64,000 bases of DNA from Streptomyces subrutilus (GTDB lineage: Bacteria > Actinomycetota > Actinomycetes > Streptomycetales > Streptomycetaceae). Below, piece by piece: positions 8,062 through 18,183 of the stretch (its first letter is position 1; each line of letters opens with the position of its first letter). Made by a program: the position numbers and the translations under genes. The DNA lies in assembly GCF_008704535.1 (NCBI RefSeq), contig NZ_CP023701.1:2046001-2110000 (forward strand), written 5' to 3'. Below the pieces are notes generated by a model. That model saw nothing but the letters and a program-made list of their open reading frames with translations. It did not search any database and had not been told where the DNA came from.

Positions 8062-9453
8062 TCAGTTGCCGACCACGCTCACCTCGCCGATCCCGAGCGC
8101 GCGGACCGGCGCCTCGATCTGCGCCGCGTCGCCCACCAGGACCGTGACGAGCCGGTCCGCCGGGAAGGCCTTCACGACCGCCGACGTCGCCTCGACCGTG
8201 CCGGTTTCGGCCAACTGCGCGTAGAGCCGCGCCTGGTAGTCGTCCGGCAGCTCCTGCTCCACCTGGTCGGCGAGGGTGCCGGCGACCGAGGCCGCGGTCT
8301 CGAACTTGAGCGGGGCCACGCCCACCAGGTTCTGCACCGCCACGTCGCGTTCGGCGTCGGTCAGACCGCCCTCCGCGAGGGTGCGCAGCACCTTCCAGAG
8401 GTCCTCCAGCGCCGGGCCGGTGTTGGGGGTGTCCACCGAGCCGCTGATGGCCAGCATCGAGGCGCCCTTGCCGTCGGCGGTGGAGCGCAGCACCTGCCCG
8501 AAGGCGCGCACGCCGTAGGTGTACCCCTTCTCCTCGCGCAGCACCTTGTCCAGGCGGGAGGTGAGGGTGCCGCCCAGGCAGTACGTGCCGAGCACCTGGG
8601 CGGCCCAGACGCGGTCGTGCCGGTCCGGGCCGATCCGGCCGATCAGCAGCTGCGTCTGGACCGCGCCGGGCCGGTCCACGATGACCACGCGGCCGGTGTC
8701 GTCGGCGGTCACCGGCGGCACCGGCCGGGGGGCCGCCGAGTCGCCCGTCCAGGTGCCCAGGGTGTCGGCCAGGACGGTGTCCAGGTCGATCCCGGTCAGG
8801 TCGCCGACGACCACCGCGGTGGCGGTGGCGGGGCGTACGTGGGCCTCGTAGAAGGCCCGCACGGCCGCGGAGTCGATGCGGGCGACCGTCTCCTCGGTGC
8901 CCTGGCGCGGGCGGGAGATCCGCAGGGTGGCCGGAAACAGCTCCTTGGAGAGCTGCTTGGCGGCGCGGCGCTGCGGGTTGGCCAGCTCGTGCGGGATCTC
9001 GTCGAGCCGGTTGCGGACCAGCCGGTCCACCTCGGCGTCGGCGAAGGCGGGGGCGCGCAGGGCCTCGGCGAGCAGGCCGAGCGCCTTGTGCAGCCGGGAG
9101 GCCGGGACCTCCAGGGAGACCCGCAGGCCGGGGTGGTCGGCGTGCGCGTCGAGGGTGGCCCCGCAGCGCTCCAGCTCGGCGGCGAACTCCTCGGCGGAGT
9201 GCTTGTCGGTGCCCTCGGACAGGGCGCGCGCCATGATGGTCGCCACGCCGTCCAGGCCCTCGGGTTCGGCGTCGAGCGGGGCGGCGAGGTTGATCTCGAC
9301 CGCGACCACCTGCTGGCCCGGGCGGTGGCAGCGCAGCAGGGTCAGGCCGTTGGACAGCTCACCGCGCTCGGGGGCCGGGAAGGCCCACGGCTGCGGCTCG
9401 CCGGCCTCCGGGCGCGGGTGGAAGGTCATCGTGACGGCTGCGGTGTCGCTCAC
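8062..9453 (-). CDS. M16 family peptidase-like protein, probably non-catalytic subunit
   Basis: A 463-residue insulinase/pitrilysin-fold protein (two M16 half-domains; GELSNGLTLLRCHRPGQQVVAVEINLAAPL near residue 30). The inverted zinc motif HxxEH expected near residue 75 is absent (VATIMARALSEG stands there), so this copy should not be catalytic. The GTG start at 9453 overlaps the upstream gene's TGA by 4 bases (GTGA), showing translational coupling. In families with such pairs the inactive protein dimerises with the HxxEH-bearing partner, like mitochondrial processing peptidase alpha/beta. An unrelated longer reading frame runs upstream in the same frame and should not be merged. Confidence 0.88.
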   Translation of the reverse strand: MSDTAAVTMTFHPRPEAGEPQPWAFPAPERGELSNGLTLLRCHRPGQQVVAVEINLAAPLDAEPEGLDGVATIMARALSEGTDKHSAEEFAAELERCGATLDAHADHPGLRVSLEVPASRLHKALGLLAEALRAPAFADAEVDRLVRNRLDEIPHELANPQRRAAKQLSKELFPATLRISRPRQGTEETVARIDSAAVRAFYEAHVRPATATAVVVGDLTGIDLDTVLADTLGTWTGDSAAPRPVPPVTADDTGRVVIVDRPGAVQTQLLIGRIGPDRHDRVWAAQVLGTYCLGGTLTSRLDKVLREEKGYTYGVRAFGQVLRSTADGKGASMLAISGSVDTPNTGPALEDLWKVLRTLAEGGLTDAERDVAVQNLVGVAPLKFETAASVAGTLADQVEQELPDDYQARLYAQLAETGTVEATSAVVKAFPADRLVTVLVGDAAQIEAPVRALGIGEVSVVGN

Positions 9454-10811
9454 TGCTCCGCCCCTTCGTTCTCGTCGTTCTCGTCGGTCCCGGCTGCCGC
9501 GTCCGGTGCGGCCAGCGGCTCGTAGACCAGCACCGCGCGGTTGTCGGGGCGCAGCCGGGCCGCGGCCACGGCCTGGACCTCCTCCGCGGTGACGGCCAGC
9601 ACCCGCCGGACGGCGGTCAGGGCGAGCTGCGGGTCGCCGAACAGCACCGCGAAGCGGCACAGTTCGTCGGCGCGGCCGGCCACCGTGCTGAGCCGGTCCA
9701 GCCATTCGCGCTCCAGCTGCGCCTGGGCGCGCTCCATCTCCTCGGCCGTGGGGCCCTCGGCGGCGAACCGCGCGAGCTCCTCGTCGACGGCCGCCTCGAT
9801 GTCGGGCACCTCGACCCCGCCGGAGGTCTTCACGTCCAGCCAGCCCAGCGAGGGCGCCCCGGCCAGCCGGAGCATGCCGAAGCCGGCCGCGACGGCCGTC
9901 TGGTCGCGGCGCACCAGGCGGTTGTGGAGCCGCGAGGACTCGCCGCCGCCGAGCACGGTGAGCGCCACGTCGGCGGCGTCGCACTCCCGGGTGCCGTCGT
10001 GCGGGAGCCGGTAGGCGGCCATCAGGGCGCGGGCCGGCACCTCCTCGACGATCTCCTCGCGCAGCTCGGCGCCCATGACGTCGGGCAGCGCGCCGTCGCG
10101 CGGCGGCTGCTTGCCGTCGTGCGCCGGGATCGAGCCGAAGTACTTCTCGACCCAGGCGAGCGTCCGCTCCGGGTCGATGTCGCCGACGACCGACAGCACC
10201 GCGTTGTTGGGCGCGTAGTACGTGCGGAAGAAGTGGCGGGCGTCCTCCAGGGACGCCGCGTCCAGGTCGGCCATGGAGCCGATCGGGGTGTGGTGGTACG
10301 GGTGGCCCTCGGGGTACGCGAGGGCCGTCAGCCGCTCGAAGGCCGTGCCGTACGGCACGTTGTCGTAGCGCTGGCGGCGCTCGTTCTTGACGACGTCGCG
10401 CTGGTTCTCCATGGACTCCTCGTCCAGGGCGGCCAGCAGCGAGCCCATGCGGTCCGCCTCCAGCCAGAGCGCGAGCTCCAGCTGGTGGGTCGGCATCGTC
10501 TCGAAGTAGTTGGTGCGCTCGAAGCTGGTGGTGCCGTTGAGGGAGCCGCCGGCCCCCTGGACCAGCTCGAAGTGCCCGTTGCCCGGTACGCTCGCCGAGC
10601 CCTGGAACATCAGGTGCTCGAAGAGGTGAGCCAGACCGGTGCGCCCCTTGACTTCGTGGCGCGAGCCGACGTCGTACCAGAGGCAGACCGCGGCGACCGG
10701 GGTCAGGTGGTCTTCGGACAGCACCACGCGCAGGCCGTTGGCCAGCCGGTGCTCGGTCGCTGTCAGGCCGCCGGAGCCGGCCTGGGCTGTGGCCGTGTGA
10801 CCCATGGGCAT
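9450..10811 (-). CDS. M16 family zinc metallopeptidase, catalytic subunit
   Basis: A 453-residue M16B-type peptidase. The zinc motif HLFEH lies in GRTGLAHLFEHLMFQGS near residue 63-67, with the distal glutamate expected in the ENQRDVVKNERRQ helix. It should degrade or process peptides in complex with the coupled downstream protein that lacks the motif. It begins MPMGHTAT; the second Met at 10805 is an equally good start. The gene is divergent from parC, with about 185 bp between them. A terminator lies after the second gene, so the two form a two-gene operon. Confidence 0.9.
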   Translation of the reverse strand: MPMGHTATAQAGSGGLTATEHRLANGLRVVLSEDHLTPVAAVCLWYDVGSRHEVKGRTGLAHLFEHLMFQGSASVPGNGHFELVQGAGGSLNGTTSFERTNYFETMPTHQLELALWLEADRMGSLLAALDEESMENQRDVVKNERRQRYDNVPYGTAFERLTALAYPEGHPYHHTPIGSMADLDAASLEDARHFFRTYYAPNNAVLSVVGDIDPERTLAWVEKYFGSIPAHDGKQPPRDGALPDVMGAELREEIVEEVPARALMAAYRLPHDGTRECDAADVALTVLGGGESSRLHNRLVRRDQTAVAAGFGMLRLAGAPSLGWLDVKTSGGVEVPDIEAAVDEELARFAAEGPTAEEMERAQAQLEREWLDRLSTVAGRADELCRFAVLFGDPQLALTAVRRVLAVTAEEVQAVAAARLRPDNRAVLVYEPLAAPDAAAGTDENDENEGAEQ

Positions 10812-10996
10812 GTGGTCCCTTCGATCGCGATGCAGAGATTTCCGTCAGACCTGCCACTGTATGCAAGCGCGTCGACAGCCGGAGAAGTTCCCGGGTCACA
10901 CCTGGGTCGGAGTCGGCGTTGTCGGCGGCTCGGGCCACAATGGTCCGCGTCAGACCCCCAGCACCCCATCATTCTTGGTTAAGGAGCCGCGCAGCG

Positions 10997-13453
<2,457 letters not shown>

Positions 13454-13478
13454 ACCCACGCCGCGCACGCCGCACCCC

Positions 13479-13526
13479 GTCGCCCGTGGGGTGTCCGGTC
13501 CCGGGACCGGACACCCCACGGGCGAC
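13479..13526 (+). terminator. Terminator of parC
   Basis: A perfect 48-nt palindrome (two 24-nt arms, centre at 13502/13503), 26 bp after the parC stop and followed by TACTGTTTT, so it should end transcription on the + strand before the downstream nuclease-TerD gene. Confidence 0.85.
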
Positions 13527-13568
13527 TACTGTTTTCCCGGAGTACGCGGTGGGGGGAGAACACAGCTG

Positions 13569-15683
13569 ATGAGCCGTCGATCGAGCAGCGGACTGATCGG
13601 GACCTGGGCGCAGGAGCAGCGCCGGCAGCAGCAGGACCGGCTGGTCCGGCAGCGGGAGGCCGAGCGCCGGCAGCGGTCGGACGAGCGGGACGCGGCCCGC
13701 GGCAACCGGCAGCGCCGCGAGGCCGAGGCCCGGCGCGGGACCGAGCGGATCGACGCCGAGGTGGACGCGCTGCGGAACCTGCTGGTCGCGGGCTGCCGTA
13801 CGCCGGCGTTCCGCACGGCCGCGCTGGGCCGGCCCGAGCAGCTGGAGCCCTTCGACCCGGGCGCGCTGGCGCACCCGGTGCCGATGCCGCGCCTTGAGGA
13901 CTTCCAGGGTCGGAGCAGCGGCTGGACCCTCGGCTCGGGCCAGCGGGCCCGTGCCGAACAGGAGGCGCACGCCCACTACGCCCAGGCCTGGCAGGCGGCG
14001 CACGCCGCGGAGGCGCAGCGCCGCGAGCGGCTGGCGGCCTACCGGCAGCAGTACGACCGGTGGGCGGCGGAGCAGCTCGCCGGGGTCCGGGCGCACAACG
14101 ACGGGCTCGCCGAGCTGGCCGGGGCGCTGCGCGCGGGCGATCCGGAAGCGGTGGTGGAGTACTTCTCGGCCGCCCTGTACGCCTCGGCGGCCTGGCCCGA
14201 GGCGCTGCCGAGGCGGCTGGCGGCGGCGTACGACCCGGCCGTGCGCCAGCTCGTACTGGACTGGGAGCTGCCGGCGTACGCGGTGGTGCCGCAGGCCAGG
14301 GCGGTGCAGTACCTGCCGAGCACCGACCAGGACAAGGTGAAGCCGCGCCCGGTCACGGAGCGGCGCGCGCTGTACCGGGACGTGCTGGCGCAGTGCGTCC
14401 TGCTGGTCCTGCGCGAGCTGTACGCGGCGGACGAGTTCGCCGTGCTGGACTCGGTGGTGGTCAACGGCTTCGTGGACTGCCCCGATCCGGTGACGGGCCA
14501 CGACGCCCGGTTCGTCCTCGCCACGGCGGCGGCGACGCGCACCGCCTTCTCCGGACTGCGGCTCGAACAGGTCAGCGCGGTGGACTGCCTGGTCGACGGC
14601 TTGCGCGGGCAGCTCTCGGCCCGGCCCGACCAGCTGACCGCGGTCCGTCCGGGACGCCGGCCCGACGAGGTCGGCTCGGTCGGCGGGGCGGGCGGGCCCG
14701 CCGGGCGGGGGGACGGCGGGGAGGACGAGCCGGACCTCTTCGCCATGGACCCGATCGCCTTCGAGCACCTGGTCGCCGAGCTGTTCCGGGCGATGGGCAT
14801 GGAGGCGGTGACCACGCAGCGGTCGGGCGACGGCGGCGTGGACGTCGAGGCGCTGGACCCGGCCCCGATCCGGGGCGGACGGATCGTGGTGCAGGTCAAG
14901 CGCTACCGCAACACCGTGCCGCCCACGGCGGTACGGGACCTGTACGGGACGGTCCAGGACGCGGGGGCGAACAAGGGGGTGCTGGTCACCACCTCGTCCT
15001 TCGGACCGGGGTCGTACACCTTTGCCAACGGCAAGCCGCTGGAGTTGGTTCCCGGCGCCGAACTCGTGGACCTGCTGCACCAGTACGGTCTGCGGGGCAG
15101 GCTGGGCGGGACTCCGGGCGGCGCCCCGGCGGCGCGCCGGACACCGCGGTCGGCACCGGCCGCGGCTTCGACACCGGAGCCCGGGTCGGACCTGCCGGCC
15201 GACCACAACGTGCTGGGCATGTCCTGGTCGGGGGCGGTCGCGCTGGACGTGTGCGCGCTGGTCTGCACGGGCGGCCGGGTGCTCACCGAGGACCACTTCG
15301 TCTTCTACAACAACCCCCGGACCCCGGACGGTTCGGTACGGGCCCATCCGCACGCGGCGCCCGACCGGGCGGCGCTCGCGGTCTCCTTCGACGGCCTGCC
15401 CCGGGAGGCCGACCGTCTGGTGCTGGTGGCCGCCGTCGACCCCGAGGCCGATCCCCACGCCGACCTGGCCGGGTTCACGGACGCCCGCATACGGCTCCTG
15501 GACGCGGGTGGTGCGGAGGCCGGGCGGTTGGAGGTCTCGGACGGCCGGGCGGGCGAGACGGCCCTGGTCCTCGGGTCGTTCCGGCGCCGGGCGAGCGGCG
15601 ACTGGGACTTCGTGATCGGCGGCAAGGGCTACCGGGGCGGCCTGGAGGACCTGTTGCGGGAGTTCGGCGTGGACGTGGCCTGA
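13569..15683 (+). CDS. Mrr-type restriction endonuclease / TerD-domain fusion
   Basis: A 704-residue cytoplasmic protein with four visible parts. Residues ~15-65 and ~125-165 are charged Gln/Arg/Glu-rich coiled coils (QEQRRQQQDRLVRQREAE). A conserved helical segment of unknown fold covers ~170-350. A PD-(D/E)xK endonuclease domain of the Mrr_cat type covers ~390-505 (FEHLVAELFRAMGME, GDGGVDVEAL, VVQVKRY; putative catalytic Asp in GGVDV and Gln-x-Lys in QVK). A C-terminal TerD domain covers ~540-704 (GMSWSGAVALDVCALV, EDHFVFYNNPRTPDGSVR), the calcium-binding fold of tellurite/stress and phage-resistance proteins. The ATG at 13569 follows GGGGGAGAA; an upstream ATG lies inside the parC terminator and is rejected. 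It stands alone. A defence or DNA-damage role is inferred only from the domains. Confidence 0.85.
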   Translation: MSRRSSSGLIGTWAQEQRRQQQDRLVRQREAERRQRSDERDAARGNRQRREAEARRGTERIDAEVDALRNLLVAGCRTPAFRTAALGRPEQLEPFDPGALAHPVPMPRLEDFQGRSSGWTLGSGQRARAEQEAHAHYAQAWQAAHAAEAQRRERLAAYRQQYDRWAAEQLAGVRAHNDGLAELAGALRAGDPEAVVEYFSAALYASAAWPEALPRRLAAAYDPAVRQLVLDWELPAYAVVPQARAVQYLPSTDQDKVKPRPVTERRALYRDVLAQCVLLVLRELYAADEFAVLDSVVVNGFVDCPDPVTGHDARFVLATAAATRTAFSGLRLEQVSAVDCLVDGLRGQLSARPDQLTAVRPGRRPDEVGSVGGAGGPAGRGDGGEDEPDLFAMDPIAFEHLVAELFRAMGMEAVTTQRSGDGGVDVEALDPAPIRGGRIVVQVKRYRNTVPPTAVRDLYGTVQDAGANKGVLVTTSSFGPGSYTFANGKPLELVPGAELVDLLHQYGLRGRLGGTPGGAPAARRTPRSAPAAASTPEPGSDLPADHNVLGMSWSGAVALDVCALVCTGGRVLTEDHFVFYNNPRTPDGSVRAHPHAAPDRAALAVSFDGLPREADRLVLVAAVDPEADPHADLAGFTDARIRLLDAGGAEAGRLEVSDGRAGETALVLGSFRRRASGDWDFVIGGKGYRGGLEDLLREFGVDVA

Positions 15684-15756
15684 CCCGCGGCCGCTCCGGG
15701 AAGGGGACCCGTACCGGCACCCGGACCGGGCAGCGGCGTGGCGGGGCGCGGCCCGG

Positions 15757-16947
15757 TCACGCGTCCGGGTCGGGGTCCGGCTCCGGGGCGAAGTGGTCCG
15801 GCTCCGGGTCCGGGGCGAAGCGGTCCGGGTCCGGGGCGAAGTGGTCCGGCTCCGGGTCCCGGTGGTCCCCCTCCGGCGCCGGGCCTGGTTCCGCGGGCCG
15901 GGCGGCGTACCGCAGCACCCCCCACATGCTCTCGGGCCGGCCCTCGTGCGGAGCCGGCTCGCGGCAGGCCTCCAGCGCGCCGAGCAGCGCCTGCCCGTCG
16001 GTGCCGGAGCCGATCAGGACCAGTTGCGTCAGCCGTTCCTCGCCCCTCCCCCACGGCCGCGGGTCGAAGCGGAGGAAGCGGCCGACCGCCTGGACCTCGT
16101 AGCGCTCCTCGTAGCCGGGGACGCCGAAGTAGACGTAGCCCTTGATCCGGTAGAGGCCGGGCGGACGGCCGTCGAGGAAGTCGATGAACCGGCGCGGCGA
16201 GAGGGCCTGCGCGGAGACGAACTCGACGCTCTCGTAGGCCGCGTGCACATGACCGCCGTGGTCGTCGTGGCCGTGCCCGCCCTCGGCGTCGGCCTGTGCG
16301 AGCAGGTCCTCGAAGGAGAGCTGCCCGCGGGTCTCGGTCCAGGGCCGCCGGTCGAAGAGCAGCTCGGGGTCGATCCGTCCGTGGTCCACGCCCACGACCG
16401 GTGTTCCCGGGACCGTGAGCGCGGCCAGCCCGGCCTCGACGCGGGAGCGCTCGGCCGCGTCCACCCGGTCGGTCTTGTTGAGCACCACGAGGTCCGCGAC
16501 GGCGAGGTGCCGGTCGGTCCGCGGGTGCCTCGCCCGGGTCGCCTCGAACTCCGCCGCGTCCACGACCTGCACCATGCCGCCGTAGCGGACGTCGGGGTTC
16601 TCGTTGGCCATCAGCATCCGGATCAGCTCCTCGGGCTCGGCCAGCCCGCTCGCCTCGATGACGATCACGTCGATGCGGTGCACGGGCGCGGCCAGCTTCT
16701 CCAGGTACGCGTCCAGCTCGCTGCCGTCGACGGCGCAGCACAGGCAACCCCCGCCGAGGGAGACCATCGAGTCGCCGAGCTGGCCGGCCACCGCCATGGC
16801 GTCGACCTCGATCGAGCCGAAGTCGTTGACGACGACCCCGATCCGGGTGCCGCCCCGGTGGGCGAGGAGGTGGTTGAGGAGGGTGGTCTTGCCGGAACCG
16901 AGGAATCCGGAGAGGACCACGACGGGGAGGGGCTGCCTGCTGTTCAC
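15757..16947 (-). CDS. CobW/COG0523-family GTP-binding protein (metal homeostasis)
   Basis: A 396-residue G3E GTPase of the COG0523 group, thought to deliver metal ions such as zinc or cobalt using GTP. The Walker A is GFLGSGKTT (Lys20), the metal-binding CxCC motif is C68-L-C-C71 in GGGCLCCAV, and NKTD gives guanine specificity. A His/Asp-rich linker (GGHGHDDHGGHVH) near residues 233-246 separates the GTPase from the CobW_C domain (YRIKGYVYFGVP). The C-terminus is unusual: a repeat of FAPDP/FAPEP units rich in acidic residues. The GTG start at 16947 lies 14 bp after the citrate synthase stop, so the two are probably one operon. No Zur box was recognised. Confidence 0.88.
   Translation of the reverse strand: MNSRQPLPVVVLSGFLGSGKTTLLNHLLAHRGGTRIGVVVNDFGSIEVDAMAVAGQLGDSMVSLGGGCLCCAVDGSELDAYLEKLAAPVHRIDVIVIEASGLAEPEELIRMLMANENPDVRYGGMVQVVDAAEFEATRARHPRTDRHLAVADLVVLNKTDRVDAAERSRVEAGLAALTVPGTPVVGVDHGRIDPELLFDRRPWTETRGQLSFEDLLAQADAEGGHGHDDHGGHVHAAYESVEFVSAQALSPRRFIDFLDGRPPGLYRIKGYVYFGVPGYEERYEVQAVGRFLRFDPRPWGRGEERLTQLVLIGSGTDGQALLGALEACREPAPHEGRPESMWGVLRYAARPAEPGPAPEGDHRDPEPDHFAPDPDRFAPDPEPDHFAPEPDPDPDA
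15770..15858. repeat. In-frame direct repeats in the CobW-protein tail
   Basis: The core CCGGGGCGAAG occurs at 15783-15793, 15810-15820 and 15831-15841 amid CCGGGTCCGG-type filler, at steps of 27 and 21 bp. All steps are multiples of three, so the repeats encode a variable number of acidic DPxxFAPDP units without breaking the frame. Confidence 0.75.
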
Positions 16948-16961
16948 CCGGCCGATCGTAG

Positions 16962-18113
16962 TCAGCCGAGCGCGGGCACCGGTTGCGGCGGGGTGGGACC
17001 GGTGTAGCGGGCGGCCGGGCGGATGATCTTCGAGTCGGCGGCCTGTTCGAGGACGTTCGCGCTCCAGCCGATCACCCGGGCAGCGCAGAAGGTCGGGGTG
17101 AACATCGCGCGCGGCAGTCCGCACAGCTCCATGACGACCCCCGCGTAGAACTCCACGTTGGTGTGCAGTTCGCGGCCGGGCTTGAGCTCGGCGAGGATCC
17201 GTTCGACCTGGCCCTCCACCTCCACCGCGAAGTCGACCAGGGGGCCGCCGAACTGCAGGGCGATCTCGCGCAGCATCCGCGAGCGCGGGTCCTCGGTGCG
17301 GTAGACGGGGTGCCCGAAGCCCATGATCCGGTCGCCCGCGAGGACCCGTTCGCGGATCCACGGCTCGATCCGGTCCACGGTCCCGATGGCGTCCAGGGTG
17401 TCCAGCGCGCGGCTCGGGGCGCCGCCGTGCAGCGGACCCGACAGCGCGCCGACCGCACCGGTCAGGCAGGCGGCGACGTCCGCTCCGGTGGAGGCGATCA
17501 CACGGGCGGTGAAGGTCGAGGCGTTGAAGCCGTGGTCCACGGTGGACATGAGGTAGCGCTCGACGGCGCGGGCGCGCACGGGGTCGGGTTCGCGGCCGGT
17601 CAGCATGTACAGGTAGTTGGCCGCGTACGGGAGGTCCGCGCGCGGTCCGACCGGCTCCAGTCCCTGTCCCAGCCGGTGCAGCGCGGTGAGCAGGGTGGGT
17701 ACGGCGGCGCAGGCGGCCAGCGCGTCCGCGGCGCGGCCGGCCGGGTCGAGGTCGAAGACGGGGCGGAAGCCTGCGGAGGCACCGAGCAGCGAGAGCGCGG
17801 TCCGCAGCCCGGCGAGCGGGCCGGACGCCGCGGTGGCGCGGGCGAGCGCGGGCAGGGCGTCCCGTAGCTCGGCGGGCAGGACCCGTAGCGGGGCGATCTC
17901 GGCGGCGAAGGCGTCCCGCTCGGCGGTGTCCGCCGGGAGCGTGCCGCGGAACATCAGGTGCCACACGTCCTCGAAGGAGCGATCGGCGGCGAGTTCGACG
18001 GCCGAGTACTGGCGGTAGTGGTAGAAGCCCTCTCGGCCCCGGACGTCACCGAGCTCGGTGTCGGTGACCACGACTCCCGCGAGACCGCGGGGTACTGCGA
18101 CGACGGTATCCAT
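16962..18113 (-). CDS. Citrate synthase (citrate/2-methylcitrate synthase family)
   Basis: A 383-residue short-form citrate synthase that condenses acetyl-CoA with oxaloacetate, or propionyl-CoA in methylcitrate synthases. The two catalytic histidines are in GPLHGGAPS and GFGHPVYR. The third catalytic position reads NVEFYAG, with Glu where many enzymes have Asp (NVDFYSG); I believe this occurs in some actinobacterial forms. The ATG at 18113 gives the usual start (MDTVVAVPRGLAGVVVTDTELG); longer readings run into the palindromic promoter region. It is transcribed divergently from a second, DNA-binding citrate synthase and leads into the CobW gene. Confidence 0.9.
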   Translation of the reverse strand: MDTVVAVPRGLAGVVVTDTELGDVRGREGFYHYRQYSAVELAADRSFEDVWHLMFRGTLPADTAERDAFAAEIAPLRVLPAELRDALPALARATAASGPLAGLRTALSLLGASAGFRPVFDLDPAGRAADALAACAAVPTLLTALHRLGQGLEPVGPRADLPYAANYLYMLTGREPDPVRARAVERYLMSTVDHGFNASTFTARVIASTGADVAACLTGAVGALSGPLHGGAPSRALDTLDAIGTVDRIEPWIRERVLAGDRIMGFGHPVYRTEDPRSRMLREIALQFGGPLVDFAVEVEGQVERILAELKPGRELHTNVEFYAGVVMELCGLPRAMFTPTFCAARVIGWSANVLEQAADSKIIRPAARYTGPTPPQPVPALG

Positions 18114-18129
18114 GGCTCGACCATCGATG

Positions 18130-18165
18130 ATTGATGCGATCGATGTCAATATTGATCGAATCAAT
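18130..18165. promoter_or_regulatory. AT-rich palindromic control region between two citrate synthase genes
   Basis: The gap between the divergent genes is strikingly AT-rich and holds repeated ATTGAT/ATCAAT half-sites: ATTGAT-CGA-ATCAAT at 18151-18165, and ATTGA...TCAAT at 18130-18150. A CAATATTG palindrome bridges them (18147-18154). A TTGACA hexamer reads toward the minus-strand gene. The layout suits binding by a small helix-turn-helix protein, and the neighbouring HTH-citrate synthase is the obvious candidate. Confidence 0.65.
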
Positions 18166-18183
18166 GTGTATAGGGTGATGTGC

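Noticed and set aside
10915..10945. TTGTCG and CACAAT as a parC promoter
   Set aside because: The spacing is only 11 nt, too short for a sigma-70 promoter.
13491..13568. An upstream ATG that would lengthen the nuclease-TerD protein by 26 residues
   Set aside because: It lies inside the 48-nt parC terminator, while the ATG at 13569 has a good ribosome-binding site.
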